64,000 nucleotides of DNA from Syngnathus acus (GCF_901709675.1 NC_051095.1:20429456-20493455), one strand, 5' to 3'; shown: positions 1 through 12,818, counted from the first letter of the stretch. Translations and numbers: made by a program. The notes: a model not told the origin generated them from the letters alone.

Positions 1-2520
1 GTAGAAAAATGATGAAAAGTTGAAAGTTGGAATGGGTTGAATCGGTTGAAAAATGTAGAAATGAGAAGGGAAAAAGGAATTGGGTGTGAATTTCAAAATA
101 AAAGATGTGAAGTTTTTGGGAAGTTGTGGAATAGGTAGAAAGATAATGAACAGTTGAAAGTTGGAATGGGTTGAATGGGTTGAAAAATGTAGAAATGAGA
201 AGGGAAAAAAGAAATATTGGTGAATTGGGTGTGAATTTCAAAATAAAAGCTGAAAACGTGAAAATGTTGAATTTGGCAAGTTTGGGAATGTCCCCAATGT
301 GATTTGAATGTGTTGAATGATGTGAATTTCAAACTGGAACAACGTAAATGTGAAATGTTGAATCTGCCATTAAGAATGAATGGGGAAAAAATTGCCGGAA
401 ATCGGTGAATTTTGTGAAAACGGAAAATTTTTGGAACAAGAAAAATGTAAGCAATGGTGTCATGAATATTTGGAATAAGTGAAAAGTGGAATGGAGTGAA
501 TCGGTTGAAGTATGTGGAAGTAGTTAAGCTTCAAAAAAGTGAGCGGAAGATGTAGTATAATAATAATAACTAGAATTTGCAATTCCTGAAGAAATTGCGT
601 GTGAAGGTGAAGAAGAATGATGTTGAAACAAGTTGAATCGGTTGAAAAATGTAGAAATGAGAAGGGAAAAAGGAATTGGGTGTGAATTTCAAAATAAAAG
701 ATGTGAAGTTTTTGGGAAGTTGTGGAATAGGTAGAAAAATGATGAACAGTTGAAAGTTGGAATGGGTTGAATCGGTTGAAAAATGTAGAAATGAGAAGGG
801 AAAAAGGAATTGGGTGTGAATTTCAAAATAAAAGATGTGAAGTTTTTGGTAAGTTGTGGAATAGGTAGAAAGATAATGAACAGTTGAAAGTTGGAATGGG
901 TTGAATCGGTTGAAAAATGTAGAAATGAGAAGGGAAAAAGGAATTGGGTGTGAATTTCAAAATAAAAGATGTGAAGTTTTTGGTAAGTTGTGGAATAGGT
1001 AGAAAAATGATGAACAGTTGAAAGTTGGAATGGGTTGAATCGGTTGAAAAATGTAGAAATGAGATGGGAAAAAGGAATTGGGTGTGAATTTCAAAATAAA
1101 AGATGTGAAGTTTTTGGTGAGTTGTGGAATAGGTAGAAAGATAATGAACAGTTGAAAGTTGGAATGGGTTGAATCGGTTGAAAAATGTAGAAATGAGAAG
1201 GGAAAAAGGAATTGGGTGTGAATTTCAAAATAAAAGATGTGAAGTTTTTGGGAAGTGTTGGAATAGGTAGAAAAATGATGAACAGTTGAAAGTTGGAATG
1301 GGTTGAATCGGTTGAAAAATGTAGAAATGAGAAGGGAAAAAGGAATTGGGTGTGAATTTCAAAATAAAAGATGTGAAGTTTTTGGTAAGTTGTGGAATAG
1401 GTAGAAAAATGATGAACAGTTGAAAGTTGGAATGGGTTGAATCGGTTGAAAAATGTAGAAATGAGAAGGGAAAAAGGAATTGGGTGTGAATTTCAAAATA
1501 AAAGATGTGAAGTTTTTGGGAAGTTGTGGAATAGGTAGAAAAATGATGAACAGTTGAAAGTTGGAATGGGTTGAATCGGTTGAAAAATGTAGAAATGAGA
1601 AGGGAAAAAGGAATTGGGTATGAATTTCAAAATAAAAGATGTGAAGTTTTTCGGAAGTGTTGGAATAGGTAGAAAAATGATGAACAGTTGAAAGTTGGAA
1701 TGGGTTGAATCGGTTGAAAAATGTAGAAATGAGAAGGGAAAAAGGAATTGGGTGTGAATTTCAAAATAAAAGATGTGAAGTTTTTGGTAAGTGGGAAGTT
1801 GTGGAATAGGTAGAAAATGATGAACAGTTGAAAGTTGGAATGGGTTGAATCGGTTGAAAAATGTAGAAATGAGAAAGGAAAAAGGAATTGGGTGTGAATT
1901 TCAAAATAAAAGATGTGAAGTTTTTGGTAAGTGAGAAGTTGTGGAATAGGTAGAAAAATGATGAACAGTTGAAAGTTGGAATGGGTTGAATTGGTTGAAA
2001 AATGTAGAAATGAGAAGGGAAAAAGGAATTGGGTGTGAATTTCAAAATAAAAGATGTGAAGTTTTTGGTAAGTGGGAAGTTGTGGAATAGGTAGAAAAAG
2101 GATGAACAGTTGAAAGTTGGAATGGGTTGAATGGGTTGAAAAATGTAGAAATGAGAAGGGAAAAAGGAAATATTGGTGAATTGGGTGTGAATTTCAAAAT
2201 AAAAGATGAAAACGTGAAAATTTTGAATTTGGCAAGTTTGGGAATGTCCCCAATGTGATTTGAATGTGTTGAATGATGTGAATTTCAAACTGGAACAACG
2301 TAAATGTGAAATGTTGAATCTGCCATTAAGAATGAATGGGGAAAAAATTGCCGGAAATTTGGGAATTTTGTGAAAACGGAAAATTTTTGGAACAAGAAAA
2401 ATGTAAGCAATGGTGTCATGAATATTTGGAATAAGTGAAAAGTGGAATGGAGTGAATCGGTTGAAGTATGTGGAAGTAGTTAATCAGCGAAAAAGTGAGC
2501 GGAATAAGTAGAATAATAAT
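1..2520. repeat. 134-bp satellite with higher-order structure
   Basis: Tandem array of a purine-rich unit containing GTTGAAAGTTGGAATGGG and AATGTAGAAATGAGAAGGG. The landmark TGAAAGTTGG recurs at 21, 155, 751, 885, 1019, 1153, 1287, 1421, 1555 and 1689, mostly 134 bp apart, then at 1829, 1970 and 2111 (140-141 bp) because of an added AAGTGGG-type 7-bp piece. A separate non-repeat block at about 240-540 returns at about 2205-2505 with few changes, giving a second period of about 1956 bp. The top strand is almost free of cytosine. The array continues beyond the left edge. Long open frames on the minus strand here are only translations of the unit. Confidence 0.95.
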
Positions 2521-2541
2521 AATAAAGGACAACAATAACAA

Positions 2542-2712
2542 TAGTGTGAAGGTTTCACCTTCACACTAATAAAGTACAGGAATAACAATAGTGTGAAGGT
2601 TACACCTTCACACTAATAAAGGACAACAATAACAATAGTGTGAAGGTTTCACCTTCACACTAATAATAAAGTACAGGAATAACAATAGTGTGAAGGTTAC
2701 ACCTTCACACTA
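2542..2712. repeat. Array of four 27-bp palindromes
   Basis: Four near-perfect inverted repeats at 2542-2568, 2589-2615, 2636-2662 and 2686-2712. Each has arms TAGTGTGAAGGT and ACCTTCACACTA around a three-base centre. Centres alternate TTC, TAC, TTC, TAC, and the 20-23 bp spacers alternate between a GTACAGG-containing and a GGACAAC-containing form, so the true unit is a dimer of about 94-97 bp. The array abuts the end of the satellite. A half-arm (GTGTGAAGGTGAAG) appears at about 598-611. Confidence 0.9.
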
Positions 2713-3968
2713 ACTAATGGGGTACATGCAGACAGATGTGCAGTGGTTTATGCATGAACCAACAAATAGTGACACCTGCTGCCTTGTGAGGAATGTTTGT
2801 GTTGGTGACTGAAGTTCGCAGAGCACACGGCATTGCAGATGTTTCAGATAATTACAGGCACTGTGGTTCCAGATTGCCTGATGGCGATTATGTGCACAAT
2901 AACCTTGAAACACTCCTACTTGTAAAAAGTGAATGCGATGTAACATTACTGAAAACAGAGTGTGTGTGTCCTACCTCAGGGCTGTCGTTCGGGCTTTGGG
3001 CTTGTCGGATACCTGTCAGCAAACGCAGACATGCATGTTAAAATGCTCTGCATGTTAATAGCATATCAATATTAGCATGCATGGATTTACCAAAGTGTAG
3101 AATGACATATACTTTATGAAAGCTTGGAGCTGTGTACTAGAGGGCATGTTCTCCCACAATGTGATTGTGAAATAACTTGGGTTGCGGATCCGGGGTTATC
3201 GCTACTGACGTACGCAGCTCATCAACAGCCTACTTTGAAGGAGCGTGTTTTTGCATTCTCTTTTTAATAAATCCAATACAAGCAATTTCATCTGTATACA
3301 GTTCTCATAACGGAATGCTTAGGAGACTGTGGAAACTGAGAGTTGACAAGCTTACCAAGCAACGCACAATACCCCCAGAAATCCATAACTCATGGCCCAT
3401 TATTATGATGATTTTCTTGTTTGTGATCAGCGCTTCAACCCATCAGCATATGGAAATTCACGGTATTCACGGAAAAAGTCCACGGTGACTCATCATTTTG
3501 CCAATTAATGATATAACGTCGACGTCCAGCCATCATTGTAATGTAATAGAGATACAGATGCAGCCGTTGGGCATTTGGTGAGCAAAAATGGAACCTGAGG
3601 TGTGCCATCTCTGCCCTTTCCGTCCGCATGTCAGCACAAATCAGCCATGCCGGCCGGTGATAGTCATCACTCGCTGTCAGCGGCTGTGAAATGACTCAAA
3701 ACGTGCAATATGATGGTTTGCCATCAAGAGGCGCTACAGCCTCTGGAGCATGGAAAACAAAAGACGCTTAAGTCTAGGAGAGAATGGCACACACTGACAG
3801 ATTTGTCAGGGTCATGCAATGATGTCAAGGTCACTCCACTCAGTGTGTACATTTCATGAATGTGGATAAGTGGCACACTGAAGGTGAGGCGAGAATCTGC
3901 GTAGCTCAAAACATGCACAGCAGCGCGTCTTCTCTGACTTGAGCACATGAGAGAATGTCCCTAGGAGC

Positions 3969-3969
<1 letters not shown>

Positions 3970-4006
<37 letters not shown>

Positions 4007-4010
4007 GTGT
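3970..4010. repeat. (GT)n microsatellite
   Basis: About 20 nearly uninterrupted GT units. Short cysteine/valine or histidine/threonine frames across it are artefacts. Confidence 0.95.
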
Positions 4011-5085
4011 GGGTTTGTGTGATTGAAACATTGACTTAAACACTTGTGTTGAAGTGATTTGCACACAAAAAAAAACTTGAGCGGTTTGAAAGACGGATGA
4101 ATGAATGATTGTCAAGTAATTGCTTTTAAAATAAAAATAGACTCAAATTTACCAAGTGCAATCAGGTAAATTAATAATACAGTAATAGTACACATAATTT
4201 GAGTGAAATAATCATCAAATGTTTCAGTTAAACTTTTCCTTCATAAAGCTACATCATCTCCATTAGTCAATTTTGTACATGGCTGCTTCAATTACAATAA
4301 CAAAACAAAATTAGTTGATTCAGTTTTACAATTTTTTCATCTCCATTTTTTAATTAAAATAAATTCATAGTTAGCCCCTTTTCTGTCTCTCAAGGAATGA
4401 GGTGATTAACGGCACCGGTGGTTTTGTGGTTTTGATAGCTTGAAGTTGAGCTACAGTCTTGAATAATAAAGCTTGTCAGCTCTGTGGCTCGGGGAGATTT
4501 GCAGGGTTCATGAAGAGGATCTGTGTGGGAATATATCCCGCAGGGCTTTAAAGAACAACACGGGCTGCAATTATTCACTTAATCTACTAAACATGGCTGT
4601 GGCATGGATGACAAGTCAGTCTACTGCAGATATTTGCTCTCAAGAGGCACAATTCCATTATGGTTAATAGAAGATTGGAATCAAAATCCAATATGTATGG
4701 ATATTTGCGGGTGCAACCGCAGTGTAAATGCCTACGTTATATTTGATAAACCCCATCAACGGACCTTAATATCTAAAAAAAAAAAATCAATTACTAAAGT
4801 AGGAACACAACGAAAGAACTCAAAAATTGTAAATCTAAATTACAGCAAAAGCATAGACACAAATTCTGTAAACCATAACCAACCCTTTCATTGTGTATGT
4901 ACCGCCACGGTGCAACACCACAACACCAGACTTGCGGTGAATGAAGCGTGCGATTGCTCCCCCATGGCAGGCTCACGACAAGTGGAAAATGTGGAAAATT
5001 CCAACAGGGGAATTGGTGGTTTCAGAGAGACGATGGAGATACTCGGGATATTTTTCTTGCCAATCAGCATCTTCAGCGATAAATA

Positions 5086-5127
5086 AACAAACAAACAAAC
5101 AAACAAACAAACAAACAAACAAATAAA

Positions 5128-5222
<95 letters not shown>
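5086..5222. repeat. Compound (AAAC)n and (GATA)n microsatellite
   Basis: About nine AAAC units up to 5124, a short AAATAAAAT link, then about 23 uninterrupted GATA units from 5129 to 5222. Such perfect arrays are normally length-polymorphic. Confidence 0.95.
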
Positions 5223-6564
5223 CAGGTCCTTGAGTAATTTGAGTACCTCAGTTAAAAGAAATGCCTTTGATACCCGTTTGTTTCTATATTTATTTTGTGT
5301 ACACTGTTAGGGAAAAAAAGTCAAGCTAACTGCTGCAATGAGTATTCAGCTATGCATGACAGATGACAGAGGAGAATGCCAATGTCATAATAAATGTTAC
5401 CCTGGTTAAGGTGCTGTATTTGAACATTATTTTCCAAGTTGGCCAGGGAAATTATGGGAATCTCACCACTCCCATTCAGAGGGTTTGACACACGTCATCA
5501 TATTTATGAATGGTATATGGCACCTACTGTGCTGCCGCACATGTCTGCGGAGCGCAGAATCTGTCAGAACGTGCCAGGATAAAATTGACTAACATCGCGT
5601 TAGATTACGTGTGCCAAAACTCAAATATGGTGTGAAATTTTGAATACTTTCTGCTACCAATATGTCAGGTGCGCTAGACCGCACCTTCAGACACCAGCAC
5701 GCCTAGCATGGCGAAGAGAGATGAAACAAAACCCCAAGTAGGCACAATGAGGCTCGGACCTGCATGAAAATTCAGGGTTACTCCTTTGATTTGTTATTGC
5801 ACTAAAGTTTAAAAAATCTTCTGCAGTCTTGCATCACCTGAAATGTTTTATGTGATTATCAAGGTGCATTTTTCCAGAAAATATACCTCACAAATTAAAT
5901 GCAATGCAACTCTAATAATTGTCCCATCTTTTCTTTTTGTCAAAATGATAGCTGTGAATAAGGTAATCAAAACAAAGGGCTGGTGTTGGTCTCAGACTTA
6001 AGCAATAGTAGTGGTTGATATTTCTTGCCTATAATCTACCAAGAAAAGGAACACCTTTTTTGAGGCCCAGCAAGTCATTTTTACAGGCTATTTGAACTTC
6101 AACCCAATGAACTCGTTGGTTACTCATGTTTGCTGTAGTATGAGCTGATCATCAAGCTTGGTTCGAGAATCTTTTATAAAGTTATCCCTCCTTCAAAATT
6201 AAACTAAAGACGCACGCATCTCCATTTCAAAATTCTTCTCAAGGCGCAAGTCTATATCATTGGCTCTTGTGACATGTATTTACATTGGGTGGCATTGGCA
6301 CACACAAAATGCTTTTCTAATGATGAAAAATATATTAAATACAAAACCAGCAAAAACGTGCATTTTTTTCTTCTAAAGAAAAAGACAACATCATACCTTC
6401 AAATGATAACACATCAAATGATAGTTTAATTCACAGACAGCTCGGCTTTTTACAGTGACATCAGCACTGAACCCAGGTTGACACAAAATCAGACCATTGG
6501 TCGAGCTGGTCCACCAAAACTGTAGACCACAAAAAACATTTTTAGGGACTATTTTCTTTCCAGT

Positions 6565-6720
6565 CCAATCCATCAATTTCTATAGCACTTATCCTGTAAC
6601 CAGTTTCGGCAGGAGCTGAGGTCTATCCCAGCTGACTCAAGGCCAAAGGCAGACCACATCCTGCACTGGATGCCACTCAATCACAGGTTGACTCTGAATA
6701 GGTCATTGAAAAGTGAATGG
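6565..6720 (-). repeat. Degenerate fish repeat (GGATAAG...GCTGGGATAG family)
   Basis: On the minus strand it reads TCAGCTGGGATAGACCTCAG, later ACAGGATAAGTGCTATAGAA. This is the 3' part of a very common fish element, recalled but not searched. Confidence 0.55.
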
Positions 6721-9489
6721 ATCCCACAGCGGTCGAATAAAAATAAACTATGTGAACCAAAGCACCACTGCAGCTAGCAAGTTAGTCCAAGTCAATATAG
6801 TATCCAATGATTAATTTAAGCTGATATTGTTAAATTGTTGGTTCTCGTAGCAGCGGGAGGTGAATAAAGGGAGCAGACTAATTTCTTGCTAGTTTCAAAA
6901 TGTAAACAAAAGCTTTATTGCTGCTCCAGTCATTAACTGTGCTACTTAACCATCAGAAACAGTGATAATATGGTTCATGTGAGCCATAGAACCAAAACAA
7001 TGAGCTGAAAGGGGTTTATCAAAACAAGTGACCCCCAACCACCACATCACGTTAAACAACATGACCCTATGTGAGCTCTATTCCTAATTATTTTGCATAT
7101 AAACTGAATGAATTATGATTATTATTACAGGGTAGCTTTGATGTGGAATTTGCCCGAGTCATGGACACTTTTACCAGCTGCAATTCAACTTTTATAGAAA
7201 GCCAGAGCGTTTTAGTGTGACCTTGCTTTGACCAAGGTGATCTGTCATCACAGAGAGAAATGTGCAGGCAGCTCGAGACAAAGGACATTCGTGCAGTGGT
7301 AGTAATTGGGTTGGTGTTTTTCTTTCAGCTTTTAAAGTCACCAGGAACACCTCTCTCCTTCTCTTCTTTTGCTCGTGCTCGCTCTCCTCTCCTTCTATCA
7401 ACCCCTCTTTCCTCCGCTGCTTCTTTCAATTCCCTGCCCTCCTTCGTGTCTTTGCTCAGTGCAAAAACATATTCATCATACTCCTCTGCTGCCCTCACAG
7501 TGCCGCGCCACGGAATACTAATGACAGTGTGTCTGCGTGTGAGAGGCTGCCAACATTTGCACAACACACAAGCATCTGTGTTCATTATGAATGTATGTGT
7601 GTTGTGCTTTACTCCAGGCTATAAAAGCTTGATAATACACCATGCACTCATTTGCTATAAGCCTATTAAGTGCATGCACAGAAAAATGCCATTGGATTCA
7701 TGTCAGCCTCTCTCTCGCGTCTTAGCATCCTTCCCTCTCTTCATCTCCTCCTGTCTGCTCTGTTATCGGTATGTCTGCTCCGTCTTTGTCTCTCCGGTTC
7801 CTCTTTTTACCTTCTATTCTGTTTATTCTTTCCATATCCATCTTGCACTGTCACGCTGCAGGCTTAAAGCAATAGTTCAACAACTTTGGAGATATTCACT
7901 TTATTTCTCAGGGTGAGCCAGGAAGTGCTTTGCATATAATGTCGGTGGGTTATATGTGAAGCTGCAAAGTGGGAGGAGATCTATCAAACACCTCGAGTTC
8001 AGAAAATAAAAATACCATTCAATCTTCCCAACAGCATTGACTCACGGCTTGATAAAACCTATGGTAGGCAACCTCCTGAGTTATATACATTGGGCCAAAC
8101 TATTTTAACAAATGCGGCGCAAGAATGCTCATTAAAACGTCTTAAGTGCACTTGAGCTCCACTGTAATCAAGCATTTATGGATGACATGATTGGGAAGCC
8201 CCTTGCCACAAATCTATAATTAAAAGATCCACTTTCAACATGATTACAAAAAGTAAAACCACTAAATACAACCTGCCTGCATTTAGAATTATAGTCTCCA
8301 TCATCCCATAATTATTCAATCAGTGTGAGGGTTAAAAAAGAATGAGAGGAATTGGTATAGGTTCATTAGCATTTCATGGACTCTGACAAGCACTGATGTG
8401 AGTGGGGAGGGACAGAGGCTTGAGCCCCCCCACTGGCATCGTGAGTGCGCAAAGATCATGATTAGCGCAGACGGCGCCTTTATGACACTTCTCATACATA
8501 ATCAGCTTAATTTTTGTGTTACGGCAGGTTATTTTTGAATTAATGTGCAAGACCCTAAAATAACTCAACTAAAAATGACATTTATCACGACCTGTGTCAA
8601 AGAAGCCGGAGGTGTATTAATGGAGAGCGGAGGGAGAACATCCAGACTCCACAAATGAGCGCCTGAGCCTTTTATTTATCTGCATGAATACAAATCTGAC
8701 TTTTTCTTTGACCCTCATCTTTTGACCCGTGTGCCTGGGTCAATTGTGACATTGTTCCACTATGTCACTGTGTAAGCACAACATATTATAATTTGCACAT
8801 TCAATCTTTGTCACAAGAATGCACAATCTACCACTTGCGTTTTAATCCTTTTAAGGTGCAAATGTAGTCTAACACGTTTTATAACTGCCATAACTTGACT
8901 TGTTAAAATGCACACAGATACATACATTGTCGAAACAAAAGTGATTAGTGATTTATTAAAGAATCCATCAGGGTAAGCACTATATTTTGTGCCTGTCCAA
9001 AACAATTCCTCCAACTTTGTGGTAACAAGTTAGAAAAAGGTATTTTTCTGTCCAAGCATGACTTTGTCCCAGTGATGGCCATTATGGCATGGTTGGTGGA
9101 ATATGGTGTGGAAGAATTTCAGAATCTGAACCCCATTAATAAATTTTATAATCAGAGATTATGGGCCAGGCCATCTTGTTTAACATCAGTGACCTCTGGA
9201 TGAAAGGAGAGAAATCCAAGGGCATACTTGACACTGCGCAGCCAATACTCGTAAATGTTAGCGAATTAAAACGCTGATTGCAAAGGTATGCATGAGTCAA
9301 CCGATGACATGAGAAAGGAAATTAAAATGAATTGTGGATGAATGCTTTCAGTTCAACTAATTAAACAGATGTTGAGACTGATGAACAAATCAGTCCCAAA
9401 GAAGAACTGGTCGTAATTGAATGAAAGACAAATGGCGTCAGGCCAAGATGACGGACAGTGCTGGTAAATGCCGACGAGGGACAACTCAC

Positions 9490-9544
9490 CTGTTGCTCGA
9501 CCTCCTCCTCATCACTGCTGATCTTTAGGTCATCCTCCAGCATT
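9490..9544 (-). CDS. aff2: aff2 exon 9 (MLEDDLK acidic box)
   Basis: A 55-nt exon whose first base completes a serine codon begun in exon 8; 18 codons follow, MLEDDLKISSDEEEVEQQ, ending in phase 0. The SMLEDDLKxSSDE box is shared by all AFF proteins and opens the acidic, serine-rich transactivation region. The acceptor is TTTGTGTTTGCGCAG and the donor is GTGAGT. The next exon, which should lead to the Trp-containing KWQLDKWL motif, was not found between here and position 1. Confidence 0.92.
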
Positions 9545-10543
9545 CTGCGCAAACACAAAATAATATGTTTAATCGCAGCCCTGACCTCGGCATCTGCTTG
9601 AATGAGATGAAATACAGCGCACTGTTAACTGCCATTAACTTTACCAAGCTGTCCTAGCAAATGGAGTCATTGCATAAGCAAAGTAGCACTGGCTTATGTT
9701 AGGGAATGACGACGAGAACGGTGAATGAGGCATAGCGGTGCAGAAAAGCAACCAGATGTTGAGTTTGGAGGTAGAACCCAGATTGTTTTTTCACCTGGAA
9801 ACGTTCTGTGATGACAAGCGCTGACCTGCTGCCAAGAATTCTTTGGTAACAAGAGGGTATTCTGAGAGGAGAGAGCCCACTGAATTCAAATTCATTTCTA
9901 ATCGGTAGAAGTTGCTTTTACACTCCATTTGCAGCACCATAAATATATGAATGATAAAAACACAACATGTACTTGTGCTGGTGCGTTCGATGACCTCCCT
10001 GGTAGCAAATTATTCTGTATTTATGTGCTGTGCATTGGCAAGTTCCCATGTTTTATTGCTTTATATAAACCATCCACGCATGCTACTGTTATTTTAAGAT
10101 AGCACTGCTATTGTTATGACAGGAGAATCCCCTAAAGGGATTTTTACTGCTTCGCGAACTGCTCTCTTCACTGCTCTCCCCGCTAAAAAACACTCCCCGG
10201 TGTTGTGGTGTTTTCAGACGGGACCGCGCGAGTCGTGAATGAGTGAAGCGCAATGAGAAGCGCTTCACAGATAAGGGTGCAGTGCAGCACATAGGCGATG
10301 ATAGATATATTTGGATGAATGAAAAATGGAGTCATACATTATTTCATAAGAAGGCACAGATGGCTAGCGAAAGATAAGGAGGTAAGACGGAGATGATAAT
10401 GACGGAGGAAGTGGAAGGCAGGGACCCAGGAGAGTGAATGCTGGAAGAAGGATGGAAACAAGGAAAATGAAATAAAAGGCAGCACGAAGGAGCAAATGTA
10501 GAAAGAGCATCTTACACCGTAGTTAACAACTGCCTGTTAAATA

Positions 10544-10582
10544 TGTGTGTGTGAGTGTGTGTGTGTGTGCGCGTGTGTGTGT
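10544..10582. repeat. (GT)n microsatellite, interrupted
   Basis: GT units broken by GAGT and GCGC steps. Confidence 0.85.
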
Positions 10583-10784
10583 GTTGGACTATTACTGGAC
10601 TAACCATTCGCACTCACACCTAGGGGCAACATAAAAAAAAGACAAGGGTTATCAAAAAAATAATTTGGATGTAAACTTACTCATTTACAGGTGGAATTGG
10701 TTCATTGATCAAAGATAGAGTGAGAATTTAGTGTTTTACAGTGGTAAACTTATTTTCACACGTTATCTGAATTACTTCTCCTGG

Positions 10785-10875
10785 CGAGGGTCGCGGGTCC
10801 GCTGGAGCCTATCCTAGTTGACTTGGACAGTAGATGGGGGACACCCTGAACTGGTGGCCAGCAAATCACAGACGT
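10785..10875 (-). repeat. Degenerate fish repeat, same family as 6565-6720
   Basis: Contains GGAGCCTATCCTAGTTGACT, the reverse complement of the AGCTGGGATAGGCTCC core, followed by the reverse complement of the GGCCACCAGTTCAGGGTG stretch. Confidence 0.55.
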
Positions 10876-11639
10876 GTGTATAACTATAGCATATTGTTAC
10901 ATGACTTTTAAAACCCTCTCATTTATCATAACATTTAAGAGTCTTTTAATGATTTAATGTATTAAATTAGAGGACCTACTTCCTCAAGTATACAAACCTT
11001 TGTAGTCGTTACGTATGTTAGAATCTAGGCTGTATGGTTAAGAAATGTTTTCTTATACATTGTTTAATGAACTGAAAAAGTTGTCAAATGAATCCCTCAC
11101 ATGCAGATGCATATAAAAAGGAAAACTTATTTTTGCTGCGCTAGAAGAAATATATTATGTGACATCCTTTTAGTGGTGATTCACAATTGTTTCCACCTTA
11201 TCTTGCACAAAATTGGAACAGTAATCAGCTTCTGATACTGTTACTATTCCAAAGCTGAAGTTGGACATGTTCTGTTTGGTGGATTGAGTATAACATTAAT
11301 TTTGTAAAACAAAATCATTATGCCTGTGTGGCATATTTACAAGCAGCGATCCCTGCCTTTCTAATCCCACCCAGCCATGAATCCTGCTGTGTTGCTATGC
11401 GAGTGAAGTGGAGTGGGCTGCAGCCTGAGATGTTGCAATATGCCCCCGGCTCACGTTAAATTAATGTAGCTGCACTTTCCCGCTCTAATCCACGTAATCT
11501 TTTCCCCCCTCTCCTACCAGCTCTGAATTTCATCCAAGAGTCAAACTTAATTTTACCTTGAGGGAAACATAACATTGGGTCCGAAATTGTGTTTGTGTGT
11601 GTGCGTGTGTGTGTGTCTAGCGAGATATGGCATACTTAC

Positions 11640-11700
11640 GACTTTTGTGGTGCGCTTGGTGGTTTCACGGCTGACTTGCTGGCTGATACAGTACATCGCT
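11640..11700 (-). CDS. aff2: aff2 exon 8 (61-nt linker exon)
   Basis: A 61-nt exon: two bases finishing the lysine codon from exon 7, then 19 codons (RCTVSASKSAVKPPSAPQK) and two bases of a serine codon. The lysine/serine-rich linker corresponds to the KWNDPTTRASTKSVSFK stretch of human AFF2; individual residues are weakly conserved, so the call rests on perfect phase with both neighbours, an acceptor TGTGTTACAG and a donor GTAAGT. It lies next to a GT-rich stretch at about 11587-11618. Confidence 0.82.
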
Positions 11701-12528
11701 CTGTAACACAATAAAGGTTATTATAAGCATTTAACGTTTGTTTGTTTTGCTCGGTGATATGTGTTTGACAAATAACCAGACTTGTGTCATTTTCTATGCC
11801 TATCACAATGCTAAAGATGCCAATTCACTATTCAGGTGCATGTTTGTTTTGCATCTATAAAAGAAATGAAAATAAATTGAAAAAAAATTAAATAATAATG
11901 AAATGAGAATAGGATGAATAGAAAAATGAATGAAGAAAGCAAAGAAATTCCAGATATTATCTAATGTTTATCCCAAGAACTATTTTTAGAATAACTGCCA
12001 TGATTTTCAAGAACAAAATAAAAATGTATTCTTTCCACTAGTTGATATCCTTCGTGAATGTACTCCCTAGTGTTTCTTTTCTTTATTGTGTAATTTCTTC
12101 TTCTTTCTGGTTATTGCTTTTGCCAGCGACTTTTGTTCCCCCAGGTTACAACAAAACAATTCCTTTGCTGACTGTGGCATCCACATGAGTCAATTCCCTT
12201 CTTCCGTGCCTCAGAGACATAGTTTGTTGTGACTCACAGACAAAATCTGCTATTTTGTGTATCAATACTTTTTTCTGAACAAATACTTGATTTAGAGAAG
12301 CGAGGGTCATGACAGGTTAATCAATCTGTTGTCTTTTTTGCCCTAAACAATGTTGGTGTATCTTTTGTTGTGCTTTAAGTTTGCCAGAGTATTGTAGAGC
12401 TGCATTGCATCATACTGACACATTTCCCACCATGTGATGTAATACACTTCTTACATCATTGCTACCTGCAATAGATATTGTTAAAATAATGTTTCCCTGA
12501 CAATGTCAATTAAAACAGTTTTCTCTGT

Positions 12529-12624
12529 ATCCATCCATCCATCCATCCATCCATCCATCCATCCATCCATCCATCCATCCATCCATCCATCCATCCATCC
12601 ATCCATCCATCCATCCATCCATCC
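12529..12624. repeat. (CATC)n microsatellite
   Basis: About 23 uninterrupted ATCC/CATC units inside intron 7, roughly 160 bp from exon 7. Confidence 0.95.
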
Positions 12625-12781
12625 GTGTCAATCAATGAATCCCTCCATTTGAACATTTATTCACTCGTTTAACATAGCATTTAGTAACATATTTATTCCG
12701 GTACTGCCTTTCCAGATTAACACCAGTGAATGTGGATGATCCCCGCAGCTAGCATGGTAACTTTGATTAGGGGAGACTTAC

Positions 12782-12818
12782 TCTGGGTGTTGTAGCTCGA
12801 GGTCACATGCTGCGACTC
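12782..12818 (-). CDS. aff2: aff2 exon 7 (37-nt small exon)
   Basis: A 37-nt exon: 12 codons, ESQHVTSSYNTQ, plus the first base of a lysine codon. It matches the ESQHLTPGFTLQ stretch of human AFF2 and the DSQHVSS type stretch of AFF4. The acceptor is TCTCTCACCCTAG and the donor is GTAAGT. Its length is not a multiple of three, so skipping it alone would shift the frame. It lies about 160 bp from a long CATC array in the next intron (12529-12624), close enough that array length changes alter the spacing near its donor. Confidence 0.88.

Larger units (their letters stand above)
1..9489 (-). other. aff2 intron 9 (partial) or downstream sequence
   Basis: At least 9.5 kb after the GTGAGT donor of exon 9. 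The left 2.7 kb is satellite and palindrome array; further right are GT (3970-4010), AAAC (5086-5124) and GATA (5129-5222) arrays, a degenerate fish repeat at about 6565-6720 and two CT-rich stretches at 7340-7450 and 7700-7850. The longest open frame (7260-7916, plus strand) runs through the CT-rich stretches and resembles nothing I know. No further AFF exon was recognised. Confidence 0.6.
9545..11639 (-). other. aff2 intron 8 (2.1 kb)
   Basis: Lies between exons 8 and 9. It contains a GT array around 10544-10582 and a degenerate fish repeat at about 10785-10875 on the minus strand. The stretch 10120-10270 is locally GC-richer but has no recognisable coding content. Confidence 0.82.

Noticed and set aside
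1761-2288. Open frame of 175 codons on the minus strand
   Set aside because: It is the satellite unit read in one frame; the peptide repeats with the 134/141-bp period and has no other support.
2542-2712. CRISPR-like array
   Set aside because: The repeats are palindromes with near-identical spacers in a vertebrate intron; there are no unique spacers and no cas genes.
5129-5222. GATA array as a sex-chromosome marker
   Set aside because: GATA arrays occur throughout fish genomes; a single array gives no evidence of sex linkage.
7260-7916. Open frame of 218 codons on the plus strand
   Set aside because: It runs through two CT-rich stretches, giving biased Ser/Leu/Phe content, with no recognisable domain and no splice context.
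1-9489. A further aff2 exon with the KWQLDKWL motif
   Set aside because: No matching peptide or acidic serine-rich exon with splice sites was found on the minus strand.
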